Of a stretch of DNA of 64,000 nucleotides, positions 52,590 to 64,000 are shown piece by piece. The stretch's first letter is position 1; each line of letters starts with the position of its first letter. A program made the translations under genes and the position numbers. The notes under the pieces are model-generated. The model saw only the letters and a list, made by a program, of their open reading frames with translations, was not told where the DNA came from and did no database searches. The stretch comes from Spirodela intermedia (lineage: Eukaryota; Streptophyta; Magnoliopsida; Alismatales; Araceae), in assembly GCA_902729315.2 (NCBI GenBank), contig LR746274.1, positions 2,321,037 through 2,385,036 of the forward strand, written 5' to 3'.

Positions 52590-54535
52590 ATAAACATACT
52601 CAAGAACCAATGTCATTAAGAAGATCTACTTGAGAAATGAGAAAATACGATTGTGGATGATTATATCATAATTTTTCAAGAACATGATGTTGATATCATA
52701 ATGATGAAAGATAATCCTATAAACTTTCATCAAATCATGTAGAGTTTTAATCCTCATAAATGGATAAATGTCATAAATGAATAGATTAAATTTATGAAGT
52801 ACAATAACATTTAGGATCTTGTCTTATTATCTGAAGGCGTAAAACCTATTTGTTACAAATAGTTATTTAAATCAACAGAGATTTGAAAAGTAATGTGGAG
52901 AAATCTAGGTCTCATCTTGTTATTATGTGATGCACTCAAGGAAAAGGCATCAATTATCAAAAGACTATGTTAGACTAATAATGGCACTAGTAACTCATTT
53001 TGACTTTGAGTTACATCAAATAGATGTAAGGACTGTATTTCTCAATGATGACATTGATGAATAATTTACATGTTAGAATTAAAGACATGCCTAGAGACAC
53101 AGAAAATGATATAAAAATTAAATAAATTTACCTATAGGTTGAAGCAAGCTTCACGTCAATGGTATCAACTCATTTGGTTTTGAGATCAATATAGGAAATG
53201 AATATGTGTATTTTTGATTTCATATATCGATGACATATTACTTATTAGTAATTATATATGTTTATTATGTGATACAAAAAGGTTTATATTAAAAAAAAAA
53301 TTAATGAAGTATCTTGGTGAAACCTTTTTTGTATTAGGCATAAAGATATACTAAGATCACACTCAAAATATCTTTGAGTTGTCATAAAATAATTATATCG
53401 AAAAAATCATTGAGAGATTTATCATGTAAAGATGTAAATCATATGATATCTCTATCATTAAAGGAGACAAGTTTATTCTCAATCAGTGCCTTAGAAATAA
53501 TTATGAGACTAAAAAGACACATAAGAATTCTTATGCATTAGGGATAGGAAGTCTTATGTATGCTCAAGATTGACACATCCAGATATTACATATATAATTA
53601 GAGTACTAGGTAGATATTTAAGTAATCTAGGTGTGAATTAGTAGAAAACAACCCAAAAAGGTCATATGGTATTTACAAAAGACAAAGAACATATTCACAT
53701 ATAAGAAATTAGATCATTTGGAGATCATTAGATATTCTAATTCTTATTTTTCTAGATGTATTAATAGTAGAAGATTCACTATGGGCTATATTTACTTATT
53801 TATTAGAGGAGATATGTCATGAAAGAGTGTTAAGTAAACACTTATAACTTCTTCCACCATGATAGCAAAATTTATAGCATGCTATGAGGTATCCAATCAT
53901 AAGATTTCATTGAGAAATTTTTTCGTAGAGTTGTAAATTTTGGATAGAATTGAAAAGAGTATAAAATTATTTCATGTCGAAGTACATAGACATCAAGTTT
54001 CTAATTATTAAGGAATAGTTGTGTCTATATTGAGACAAATTCTATGATAACATATCCACTTACTAAAAGACTACCACTAAAGGTTTTTTAGGAGCATATT
54101 CCTCATATGGATGTAATACCTCATGAGGATCTGTAATTTCTATAGGAATTTGTATTTTGATGATCATATATTTATAGACACATTTTTTGATTATTTCATA
54201 TATGAATGAAGTTTATGATTATTATCACTCTAAATGTGATTAATAATCTATATTTAGAAGAAGAAGAAAGACTAAGTCAAAAATGTATATGTATGAATTA
54301 CATTTTACATAGTTTCTATGCTACATATCTGTACTTGATCAATGTCATTAATTATATCGATATATGTGATTATTGTTGGATTCAATCATGTAAATATGAC
54401 AAAAACTCCATTAGTTCTTTATTAGAATAATTATGGACTAGAAGTTTTGAAATGCCTTTGATAGTTATAGCAGTCTATTGATTTCATAAGGTCATAATGT
54501 ATGATTATCATATATTTATTGTCCAAGTGGGATAT
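52590..54535 (+). mobile_element. Ty1/copia pol relic (reverse transcriptase to RNase H)
   Basis: Stop-riddled but ordered copia Pol signatures: the pre-RT segment with EGVKPI at about 52835-52855; the RT start LVTHFDFELHQIDVRTVFLN (52990-53050); the RT active-site block YIDDILLIS (about 53225); MKYLGETFFVLGIK (about 53307-53345); GIGSLMYA; the RNase H block STMIAKFIACYE (about 53850-53890); and the terminal HMDVIPHEDL (about 54100). CCAAGTGGGATATTA at about 54512 has the form of the sequence that precedes a copia 3' LTR, so an LTR could start near 54530 and contain the TATAAATA at about 54758. No 5' half or partner LTR was found. Nonfunctional. Confidence 0.85.
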
Positions 54536-54972
54536 TAAAGAAATTAATACCAATGTGAAAAATTATATATGAATTGTATTAAAGAATTATTATTGGATTA
54601 ATCCTACTTAAAGTGATTCATAAAAGTTTAAGTATTTGAGATTATAATATCTTTAGTAAGTATGGGCATAAATATAAATGTGTAGAGATAGTCTTATTCT
54701 AATTTTATGATGGACTAAATTAGAAAGATATACAAAGAGGCAAACCACTTCTTATCTATAAATATGAGGTCATGGTCCTTGGGTTCACACATCAAGACTC
54801 ACTTTTGGTCCATCTCATTTCTCTTTGAGGAAGTCATAGGATGACTCTTTTATGCTGATCTAAAAGGTCAACCCCGTTCTTGTGACTTCATAAATTTCAG
54901 TGTGATTTCTAATTCATTCTTATTCCATTTTATCATTCTCTATTATCTTAATATTAGATCCTTAATCTCTAG

Positions 54973-55625
54973 CATCATCTTCCATATCGGGGAGTCCCAA
55001 AATGCCATTGTACTTGCTCACATCAGGTCTACCTACCCTGTCATCTATATAGTTGTGCCCCTCATCACTATCCTCTGCACACTAGATTGTCCCACTAGAA
55101 ATCCTACCACCCCTCCATCGTTCTCTTCCCCCAGCTGGTGGCAAGTAGACTGTACCTGCATGACGTGGTTCGATGCCCAGCCCCCCAAATCCTAGAGTTC
55201 TGGCAGGGCCTAGTGAACAGCAGCCACAGATTCCTCTGGGTCTTCCGCCTTGATTTGCTGGAGGAGATGGCACCGGTGACGTCCATGTGGAGTTAGGAGA
55301 GGCGACCAAGGAGAAGGCCTAGTGGAACGGGTGGACCAGCGGGAGGTGCCAGCCCATCCAGCGGTGGGGGCCTTCCTGACGCACGATGATCCACTGGCCC
55401 TTCTTCTTCGACCAGATGGTCAACAGCAGCCCATCCAGATGGTCTTGAGGCTCGGGCAGGACAAGAATGACACTCACGACAAAGGAACAGTGAGCAGGAA
55501 AGTGAAGGAGGCAATTGAAGGAGAAAGGGCCGAAACCATGAGTGTGTCAACGAAAGTGGTTCCTCCTGCATCCACATGGACTAGTTGATTGAGGATAATT
55601 GTGCCATGAGTCTAGAGACGTCTTT
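54973..55625 (+). pseudogene. Truncated UGT (glycosyltransferase) pseudogene
   Basis: A damaged copy of the exon 2 region of the UGT at 57.9 kb. It begins at the equivalent of FNTGEPLDAAVLAHIRS and runs to the 3' end (QLIEDI, SLETS). Shared stretches include TGCATGACGTGG, CCCAGCCCCCCAAAT and CACAGATTCCTCTGGGTC. Two internal deletions relative to the 57.9-kb gene remove about 52 bp (after CCCCCCAAATC, 55194) and about 44 bp inside the PSPG box (after ACGCAC, about 55385), taking out the GWNSTVEAISAGVP region; stop codons and frameshifts are frequent. Exon 1 is absent, and the 5' edge lies just after the copia relic. Not functional. Confidence 0.88.
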
Positions 55626-57895
55626 CAGTAGAGAGCATAAGCTGTGACAGCTACTTGTTTTCATGTCCTATGTTTGGGGGAAATCAATGTCATTTATTTT
55701 TTTTCTCATCTTCATGTCACACTCAATGTATCTTTTTTGTTTACATGTCTGAAGCAGAGTTTGACACTGGTCTACATAAAGGTCAACGATCACAAAGATT
55801 ATGCTCAGTTCAATTTGTATTTGATACCCAAGAAACAAAGGCTGAGAATTGAGTCAATTTAAAGTTTATTTCAATCATTTATTTCTTACTCAGTCACGAC
55901 TAATACAATGGAACAAATTTCTTCATAAATGTATATTCAGAGGACTCCTAGACCCCACTAGCTCAAAAACAGTGTCTTGTGTGTGAAGAAAAGTCAGCTA
56001 GATCCCTAAACATTCAAAAACTCAAAAAATAATGCATTATCTTTATATTCCACAAAAGAGGCCACAATCTTCTCTTTCTCTCTCTCTCTCTCCTTGAGTG
56101 CATAGTGTAATATATCCCCTTTATATATAGCTTAAGTTGCATGGATATTAAATCATCTTTTTAATCTATAAGAAAAAAAAATCTACCAACATACATCATC
56201 ATGAAGGCATATAAATTCAACTCTTTGAAAAGTAAATTTGTAAGAGGGCAATATTGAATCCACAAGATCAAGGAGTTCCATTTAATCCACAAGGTAGAGG
56301 CAAAAATCTACAAGTAGGAAGATATAATCTCAAAATGGAAAATTTTCATAATATTGAATAATTATCCATGGGATTATATCAGAAAGACTTTAAATAAGCC
56401 TAGTATATATTGTGGTGCCTATAAAAAGGTGATTCATTTATGTTGGTGCCTCACAACATATTTAGGGAGATTTAAATAAATTCCAAATGACTAAAAGTTT
56501 GAAAAGAGGCTAAAGAAAGGAAAGCTAATCCTTTGTGTTGATAAAGCATTTTATCATGGGCCAATTTTGATTTGGGCTTTTCTGCTCTTATGATCCTTAA
56601 AGATCGTCTTTGAAGCTTCATGGACACCAGGCCACTATTTTAGCTCACTTGGGTCAAAACATTTCTTCATTCTGCTTGTTATAGTTGATGTCCTACGTCA
56701 GACTCCCGTGTTTGAGAAAACAAAACTTGTCCTTAATATTAACTTTGATTATAGATCTTTTTGAGGAGTCTTTGAAATTTTATCTAGTAGTTGCTCCAAC
56801 ATTCAAAACTGAGGTGTTCAAAAACTTTAAATCTTTTGAGTCCAAGTTACATCTTCACATTAACAAACTAGAAAAGTTCAAATGTTGATGAACCTTCGAA
56901 GGGTTGAATCCCTGATGTAGTAGAATTCGAAAAATATTAGAAGTATGCCATGAAATGAATAACGCAGAAGTTAGTGAAGAAACAAAATCAAACCTTGAAT
57001 CTGGAAGCAAGAATTTATCTTCATCCTTGAATCCATAAGGAATAATATGACGATCTTTCAGTTCACATGGATCATAAAACTCTTCTTGATGCTATTGAGG
57101 TTGCTTGGAGATGAAATATCACCCTTGAATCTACAAGAACTAGTTTTAGGTGAATATAATTTTTCTTGAATTAACTTTTTTTTAAAATTTTAACCCATAA
57201 ATCAACAGAAGTGATCATAAATTTACAAATCATGGAGTCAATTCACATGGGAGACATAAAAAATCTACTTATAAAGAGAATGAATACTAAATAATTACCT
57301 CTAGAACTATAACTATGGGCTTTTAAATAAGCAGAGTTTCTATTAGGACACTGGAAAAACGGTAGTTAAGTTCAAATGTCACATTAAAATTTATTTAAAT
57401 ATATTTAAATCAATTAAAAATGATAAAAAATAAGAAAACTGATACCTCCTTGGAAAAATAAAGCGTTTATGATGCATGCTACCTTGAGTCGACTCTAATT
57501 TAGCCATTTGTTGCTCTTATGATTCTTAAAACCCATCTTTGAAGCTTCATACACGTCTGGGCCGCCATTTTTATGGCACATGGGCAAATACTTTTCGCTA
57601 TTCTATTTGTAGTTGATATCCTACATCACTTTCAATAGCTTCAAAAGCAGTCGCTAAACACCAAAAGCGTTGGTCCCGTACCCTACCACGGTGGCATGGC
57701 TAGAACCACTTCTATCGGCTAAGACTAGTCACCGTTGTAAGGCTTGCAGTAGCTATGCTGTTTGAAGACGATAATGTTGATACTCTTTTCCCCGAATTTA
57801 CCGTCTCCAGGGCTTGATTAGGTCGTCATATGCACTGCCGACCGCGCTACAGATCAGATCCCGGGATCGCCCAGGGACGGGTGGTCTGTGAAGAG
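55626..57895. other. AT-rich spacer between UGT pseudogene and UGT gene
   Basis: No gene seen. It contains a dispersed direct repeat at about 56530-56700 and 57500-57645 (listed separately). The last about 150 bp are GC-richer and lead into the UGT frame, where its promoter should be. Confidence 0.55.
56530..57645. repeat. Diverged direct repeat pair, unit about 150 bp, 960 bp apart
   Basis: Copies at about 56545-56700 and 57507-57645 share GCTCTTATGAT-CTTAAA, ATCTTTGAAGCTTCAT, GGCC-CTATTTT/GGCCGCCATTTTT, CA-TTGGG, TTTC-TTATTCT-TTTG, and GTTGAT-TCCTAC-TCA. Both look like remnants of one dispersed noncoding element. Confidence 0.7.
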
Positions 57896-57901
57896 AGGTG
57901 A

Positions 57902-59446
57902 ACGACGGAGGCGGGGTCGCCGCATGTGATCCTCTTCCCGCTTCCTATGCTGGGGCACGTCTCTCCAATGCTGAAGCTGGCCAAGGTGCTTTCCCTCAGG
58001 GGCCTCCTCGTCACCTTCCTCACCACCGAGCACGTTCACCGCCGCCTCAGCGCCCACGACGGTGTGAACAGCTGTCCGGGCTTCTTCATCCGCTCCATCC
58101 CGGACGGCCTCCCCGCGGACCACCCGAGATCCGCGGGACGATTTATGGAGGTGCTCGTCTCGCTTGCAGCACAACCCCAGGAGACATACAGAGATCTATT
58201 GGTCTTCCTCCGGCACCCGTGGCCGGTGACGTACGCCATCGTTGACGTGTTTCTACCTTTTGTTGCGGAGGTGGGGGAAAAGCTGGGGATTCCGGTCACC
58301 ACCTTCGGTACCGGTGGCCCCTGCGGCTTCTGGGCTGATTTCTGCATTCCCAAGCTCATCGAAGCAGGGGAAATCCCTCTCCCCGGTAAGAGAATCATCC
58401 ACAATTAAGCACATTCAGGGGAAAGCCACTCGTGCTTCATTTGGGCTCGCTTCCTTCTTCACAGAGGGATGCGACATGGACGAGCTCGTGAGGAGCATCC
58501 TGTGATGGAGAGTTTCCTGAGGCGGCGAGACCTTCCAACTCCATGCCGAGTCAAAGACTTCAGCGATGGCCTTCTCCAAGGTATTGGAGCAGCGACCCAG
58601 AGGACGACCCACCGGAGAGGTCTCATCTTCAACACCGGGGAGCCCCTCGACGCCGCTGTGCTCGCTCACATCCGGTCCACCTGCCCTGTCACCTATACAG
58701 TCGGGCCCCTCGACACTATCCTCTGCGCACTAGATTGTCCCCCCGGGAGCGCCGCCGGCCCTCTGTCGTCCTCTTCCCCTTGCTGGTGGCGAGAGGACCG
58801 TACCTGCATGACGTGGCTCGACGCCCAGTCCCCCAAATGCGTTGTCTACGTTAGCTTCGGCAGCCTGACCGTGCTGAGCAGGCCCCAGCTCCTAGAGTTC
58901 TGGCACGGCCTGGCGAACAGCGGCCACAGATTCCTCTGGGTCATCCGCCCCGACATGCTGAAGGAGGCGGATGGCGCCAGTAACATCCCGGCGGAGTTGG
59001 CGGAGGCGACCAAGGAGAAGGGGTGCGTCGTGGAATGGGTGAACCAGCGGGAGGTGCTGGCCCATCCGGCGGTGGGGGCCTTCCTGACGCACAGCGGCTG
59101 GAACTCCACGGTCGAGGCCATCTCCGCCGGCGTGCCGATGATCTGCTGGCCCTTCTTCTTCGACCAGATGGTCAACAGCAGGTTTGTCAGCGAGATGTGG
59201 AGGATCGGGTTGGACATGAAGGACACCTGCGATAGAGGAACCGTGGGCAGGACGGTGAAGGCGGTGATGGAAGGGGAAAGGGCCGACGACATGAGGAGGA
59301 ACGTCGCCGGACTGTCGGGGATGGTGCGGGAGTGCGTCGATGAAGGTGGTTCCTCCCGCATCCACCTGGACCAGTTGATTGAGGATATTCGGGCTGTGAG
59401 TCTGGAGACGTCTGCAGGCATGCTGCTCGGAAGCCACTGTGGGTGA
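57902..59446 (+). pseudogene. UGT85-like UDP-glycosyltransferase, probably inactivated
   Basis: Exon 1 is open to 58385 (HVILFPLPMLGHVSPMLKLA, donor GTAAGA at 58386); exon 2 follows the acceptor at 58463-58464 and ends at TGA 59444-59446. The C-terminal half carries a full PSPG box (WVNQREVLAHPAVGAFLTHSG, GWNS, then FFFDQ), the UDP-sugar binding motif of plant family-1 UGTs. The family normally starts with ATG and the stretch before HVILFP; here the expected codon (57902) is ACG and no in-frame ATG precedes it, with a stop at 57899. In exon 2 the conserved frame (GCDMDELVRSI) is broken by a 1-bp deletion near 58499 that leads to TGA 58503; downstream it resumes as VMESFLRRRD. An upstream acceptor (58417-58418) would bypass the frameshift with 26 unrelated residues. 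Lesions could also be assembly errors. Substrate unknown. Confidence 0.82.
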
Positions 59447-60874
59447 TGTAAGCCGGTAGCTGTTCGGGATCGTCTGTAAAACTCTGGAATAACTCTGATA
59501 TCAGTTAATCTACTGGATGAATAAAATGATCTCGCATCCTGTAGAATTGCTTGGATTTTAAAAGTCTACCCATTCTTTGTCCACAATCGTCAGCCTTTAT
59601 CCGCAATTCTGATGATATTTAAAAGTCTACTCATGCCCTATTATCTGATTATATTCCTCGAAAAAAGAGAAAGCAAGATTCTAATGATTGAGGACCAACA
59701 TTAACGATTTCGAGCAATATGATACATTACCCTATATTCACCTCTATTCTTGATGTCTCCCTCGATAATCCCTACGCGGACAGGCCACAATCAATCAGGC
59801 ATATGCGGTCGAAAAAATACAGACGAAAAGGATATAATCCCTGCAAACGCCAGAATGGATACAACGAGCATCGCCACGGTCGACGCAGGCATGAACATCG
59901 CACCGATAATTTCTTCATCTGCCTCGACCGATGACTATGCGTTTCTTCGCTTCCTCCTTTGGGAAGATAACCATGATCATCCCGTATTGCATAGCTTCTC
60001 TCAGATGATCCCCTTTGGCCTTCTCCGGCAATGAGAACAAACTCTGGAATTTACCGCCACCGATCTGGACGATCTTGCCTCCCACCTCAATCTGGATCTC
60101 CCCCCGCTCAAGACCCCCGGCGATTCACCTTGAAGAACCACGGTGCGGTAGTCTCCTTCCACTGGATGCCTGACGAGGAGATCAAGGGGGTTCGGAGCGA
60201 TAAGATCAACCGAGGTGCCGATGAGGACGACCTCGAAGGGACCCCTGGAGGGAGGGACCAGGGGCTCCGGCGAGGTGGGAACCAGGGGGCGATCGCCATC
60301 CCATCCCAGCTGGCGGGCGGGAAGGAGGCAGACCCCGGCACCGGAGGACTCCCCGAGTTCCTCTAGTTATCCCTCTCTTCCCCTGCCCCGAGCTGTCTGT
60401 GTCCTCTAAGACACTGTTCACAGAGTCTGTTGAGTGATAGTGAAGATCATTTTGGTTATTCGCAAGTTGTTCCACCCCATTAACTTGGGGATGCATCAGA
60501 AGGCCTCGCATTGCGTCCGGAAGCGCCCCGACGTCGCCTTTCTGATGACCGTCAGACGGTCTCTACGTTGTAAGTGATTGACGTCTTGGATGTATCGCGC
60601 TATGATTGTGATTTAAATTTGTAAGCTTTACGCCCTTTTTTCAATATTCAATTTTCCTCTCCATTATACGTGGTCCACAGCGTATCAGATACTCAGAAAG
60701 CTTCAAACTGTCTCTTATTGGAACGCTGGCTGATTGCAACTAGTGATGACTTAAGCTGACTCAGTTTATAATTCAGACCTCCCTTAAAATATAAAGCGCG
60801 CACAGAATTTAATTGAAACTTTATTATCAAAAGATGAACGGGATAAAGCCAAGTTTACACAGAAAAAAATTAGG
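59447..60874. other. Spacer with an unassigned minus-strand reading frame
   Basis: Between UGT and MATE 3' ends. A minus-strand frame from about 60105 to the TGA at 59915-59917 reads IQIEVGGKIVQIGGGKFQSL and GDHLREAMQYGM, which look protein-like but match no family I know; the upstream minus-strand sequence (about 60110-60245) is also open in another frame (DLLVRHPVEGDYRTVVLQGE). They may be parts of a decayed gene or retroelement. The rest shows no gene. Confidence 0.35.
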
Positions 60875-63715
60875 TCATTTTGTAACCTTATTTATACCTC
60901 CCCCCCATTTCTTAACTCTTTCCCTCGTTGTTGATGCCTGTAAAGAACATTAAATCAGTTAGTTGATAGAATGAGCAAGATAATATTCTTATTGGACTAT
61001 CAAAATAATTAAACTAGAAGTAATATAAAATAGCATACATTGTCGAATATATTGAATTAGTGGAGATGATATTACACATCCACCATCTAAATCAAAATTG
61101 ATAAATTCTATTCATGTTATAAATTTGGCATGCTCTACGTTCATATATTTATATCATATCACAGATTTTCCACACAAAATATTACACCATTAAGAAATGA
61201 ATTGTCTTATAGGGAATATAAAAATTGACAGGGAAAACTAGAATAAGTAAGTTCCGATATTTCTTTTGAATGCCATGCCAAACTACAAGGCAAGTCTTGA
61301 AAAAATGGAAATACCAAAACTATTCGTAATTTATATTATATATGAGACAGATGCTCAAAACCTTCCACTTGATCAATGTCTTCATTACCAAAAAATTGAG
61401 TTCATAGCTATTCATGACACATACATGTCCTTATATTTAATTTTCTGTTTGGGCTTTTTACCTTGACGTGTTTGAATTACGAAAAGAAAAATAATATCTC
61501 CAAAATAATCATGTCAGTTAATGCGGTCATAGCAATAATGTCTCTCAAGGTAAGATAAAAAAACGAAATATGAGAGAAGTCTTGCAAACTATAATCAGAT
61601 AGGATACAATCTTGGTCTAGTATTGTTGACTTATTTACAAGAACAAGAGAAGAAACACATGAAAAGGCGATTCTAGGAAATATCTTACAAGTAAACATGA
61701 GATAAGTCTAGGAAATAACATCAAAATTTCGATGTCCTTTCCAAAGGTTTATTTGTTCTTAGGATTCAGAAAATTAAAATTAAGACAATTAAAATCTTAT
61801 AAAGAATGGGGTTATGTAGTCAATTAAAATTTTCATAAATGACAATTCCGAAAATATCATAAACCCCTTATAAGCTCATTTAGTAGGCGTTCATTGGATG
61901 CCATAAAAAATCAAATAGAATATATAACAATAGAAGAGATCCAAAATCACCTCTTTGTTCCAGTTCGTTCTAAAAGCCATCAAAACTAAGATCATTATTT
62001 GCAGTAGAGTTCCAAAAATCATTCCACACCAAATACCCTGAAAATATCACGTTATGTAAGAAAGATAACCCGTGGATTTTTAGATATTTTTATGAGAATA
62101 AGCTATAGACGTTGGAGAGTCATGAAATGAAATTTAATATAACCACTTTGAAATTTAATTTCTTTTAATGATACATAACACAGAACATTTATGTACTCAA
62201 CTTTGATGATATTCTACGACCCAGTTTAAATGAAAGAATAAATTATTACCTTTACGCCAAAGTCAAACTTGAAGGCCAAGAGAAGACCTATGGGGACACC
62301 AAAGAAGTAATAACTTCCAATATTGATATACGCCACGAATGCCTGCCACCCAGCTCCAATGGCCAGACCTATTGATGACGCATAGAATGTATATTCAGAT
62401 GAGAAAAACCAGGACCATTTTATTGTATGAGAAACACCGTTAAATCAAGCCGTGTAATCATTGGCGAAATACATTATGTAACGTTAGATTATAGGGCTAT
62501 TCTGAGAAAATATGCGATGATATTCCAGAATGTTTGAGACTTCATTCTCACAGCTGTAGACTGTATACCTCATTATCATATCTATCTATAAATGGATCTC
62601 GGTAGACTGTAACCACGCTGGGCACAAACATTTCAATGCAGCCAAAAGTTATCCATTTACAAGACAATAAAGTACTCGGCATGCAAGTTCGATATGTAAT
62701 ACGGCGAGTTAGAAACCTCCAGAAGCTAACAAAGCAGTGTTTATCACTTGTCGGGAAAAAAACAAAGCAGCGTCAAGTCAAGTAAAAAGACAGGCGGAGG
62801 CGTCAAAGGGAGTTTACACCGCTTGTCGATACCCCTCTGATCACATGACAAGTCGTCTAAATATTAAGATCCAAATACGTCATCAGGTTAACGTTGAACA
62901 GCTAGACATTTCAAATAAAACGCACGAAAAATCAGAACGGGAAAAGCACAGCTAGATACCTGAAAGGACCGGTTGCACATTGTTGGCGGTGATGGTGATT
63001 GCGAGCAATGGGGTGAGCTGATAGACCATCTCTCTGACTTCTGCGCTGGTCGTGAAGGCGTATGGGAACTCCTTCCGAGTAATCATCATAAGGAGAGCGA
63101 GGAACAGTCCTATCAGGAATGAGGTGAGAACGGAGACAACTACAGCAAACTTAGCTCTCTTCGGATGACCAGCTCCTAGCTCGTTAGATACCCGCACACT
63201 GCCATCATGCCCTTTATTACTGCCGTTTAAAATGACATAACATAAAATAAAATAAAATGAGCGCTTGATGCCTAACCTTGTGGCAATGTTTGATCCTAGG
63301 GCCACCATTAATGTCCATCCGCTTATGTTCATACTAAAAAGAAGATGAGTACACTGTCAACAAATATGACAAGATTTATATGAAGACAAAAACTATGTAT
63401 TGTATAAACTTAAGAATTCTTAAATATGAACAACAGAAGCAATTGAACTCTTTACAAAAATTTTAAATCTTAATGAAATTAGGTTCATTTTATGACATCT
63501 TATGCTATCAAATATCGCATAAACTTAAGAAATTTTTTTACCTGAAACTGTATTGTATAGTTAGATATTTGTCGCTCCAAATCTAAGATCGGTAAATGGA
63601 GAAGTTTAATAAAAGATGAGAAGCCTACCATATAGATATAGCATCCACGGAGATTTTTGCATTTGTTAGATACCCAGCACAAAGAATCAGCACCGTATAA
63701 TACCAAAACTCCAAG
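60875..63715 (-). CDS. DTX: MATE/DETOXIFICATION transporter, 3' part (5' end outside)
   Basis: Six exons visible: 63715-63629, 63333-63277, 63198-62960, 62368-62250, 62037-61951, 60937-60875; phases are consistent and end in TGA, giving 216 complete codons before the stop. Conserved MATE blocks in order: LEFWYYTVLILCAGYLTNAK, SICMNISGWTLMVALGSN, SVRVSNELGAGHPKRAKF, FTTSAEVREMVYQLTPLLA, VLSGLAIGAGWQAFVAYINI, YYFFGVPIGLLLAF, GIWCGMIFGTLLQ. The short last exon (ASTTRERVKKWGG) has the usual charged cytosolic tail of plant DTX proteins. These are multi-pass antiporters moving organic compounds out of the cytosol with H+ or Na+. The N-terminal half of a normal MATE protein, about 250 residues, must lie beyond 64000. 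Substrate cannot be inferred; adjacency to a UGT is only suggestive. Confidence 0.92.
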
Positions 63716-64000
63716 CTGACAAACAAAAAAGGAAAATTAATGGGATAAATACATTACGAATTTAATCTCTGAATCAGTTCAAACAATAAACTGGAATGAA
63801 AAATAATGAGGCTTCGTCCACGCCGTGGCATGTGGCATGCTTGAACTAAAATGGGACACTGGACCCTATGGAAGCAGAGCCCTGGTTTATGGGCTGCTTC
63901 CTTGGTTGTTATCTCATCGAGCTGTGTGGGGAACAGGATGCCAGTCGAACAAGAGAAGAGATGTCCCGTTTAAGGGAGGTGTCTTATCCTCGGTAGGTAC
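63716..64000. other. Presumed intron of the MATE gene
   Basis: No exon of the expected preceding sequence is seen, so this is taken as intron between an outside exon and the one beginning at 63715. Confidence 0.6.

Noticed and set aside
57902-57925. Non-AUG (ACG) initiation of the UGT
   Set aside because: Possible in principle, but combined with the 1-bp deletion the simplest reading is gene decay; kept as a finding to test.
58419-58464. 46-bp segment as genuine UGT coding sequence
   Set aside because: Its translation is unlike the family, and the conserved residues start after the downstream acceptor, so it is probably intron that happens to be open.

Overview
The window is nuclear DNA of a flowering plant. 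Genes have spliceosomal GT-AG introns, several carry plastid or peroxisome targeting sequences, intergenic DNA is AT-rich with degraded Ty1/copia elements and many (CT)n/(GA)n microsatellites, and several coding regions (ARO-like, EF-Tu, WNK, UGT) are strongly GC-rich. That GC contrast suggests a monocot, possibly a non-grass commelinid; this is an inference, not a demonstrated identity.

Layout. 1-4.4 kb: a broken copia element and a sequence repeated three times, two copies ending in long GA tracts. 4.5-10.6 kb (+): a GT77-type glycosyltransferase resembling RAY1 (beta-arabinofuranosyltransferase), with a duplicated candidate last exon. 11.5-13.6 kb (+): a single-exon ARMADILLO REPEAT ONLY protein. 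15.1-24.2 kb (-): a complete 12-exon peroxisomal copper amine oxidase, 775 aa, all exon phases consistent. 24.2-31.4 kb: no recognised gene; a 150-bp duplication, a 24-bp minisatellite with an open frame, and a decayed tandem array. 31.5-33.0 kb (-): intronless nuclear gene for chloroplast EF-Tu, with a palindromic pair of ACGT elements upstream. 34.0-37.6 kb (-): a complete 8-exon WNK kinase, 595 aa. 39.7-40.2 kb (+): a small secreted proline-rich protein. 40.2-45.7 kb: AT-rich, no gene seen. 45.7-49.2 kb (+): a four-exon TPR-like, probably plastid-targeted protein with a C-terminal membrane anchor. 49.2-54.5 kb: AT-rich DNA and a second copia relic. 55.0-55.6 kb: a broken UGT fragment. 57.9-59.4 kb (+): a UGT85-like glycosyltransferase, probably a pseudogene. 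60.9-63.7 kb (-): the 3' half of a MATE/DETOXIFICATION transporter whose 5' exons lie beyond the window.

The genes are ordinary independent plant loci with their own promoters; nothing suggests an operon or a biosynthetic cluster, although a UGT and a MATE transporter are adjacent. I found no clear new biological system. The most interesting items are the double-lesion UGT with a frame-rescuing alternative splice acceptor, its truncated copy beside a copia relic, the frame-preserving minisatellite, the palindromic ACGT pair upstream of EF-Tu and the duplicated last exon of the RAY1-like gene. Splice sites were read by eye from GT/AG, phase and protein continuity; transcript ends are not known.
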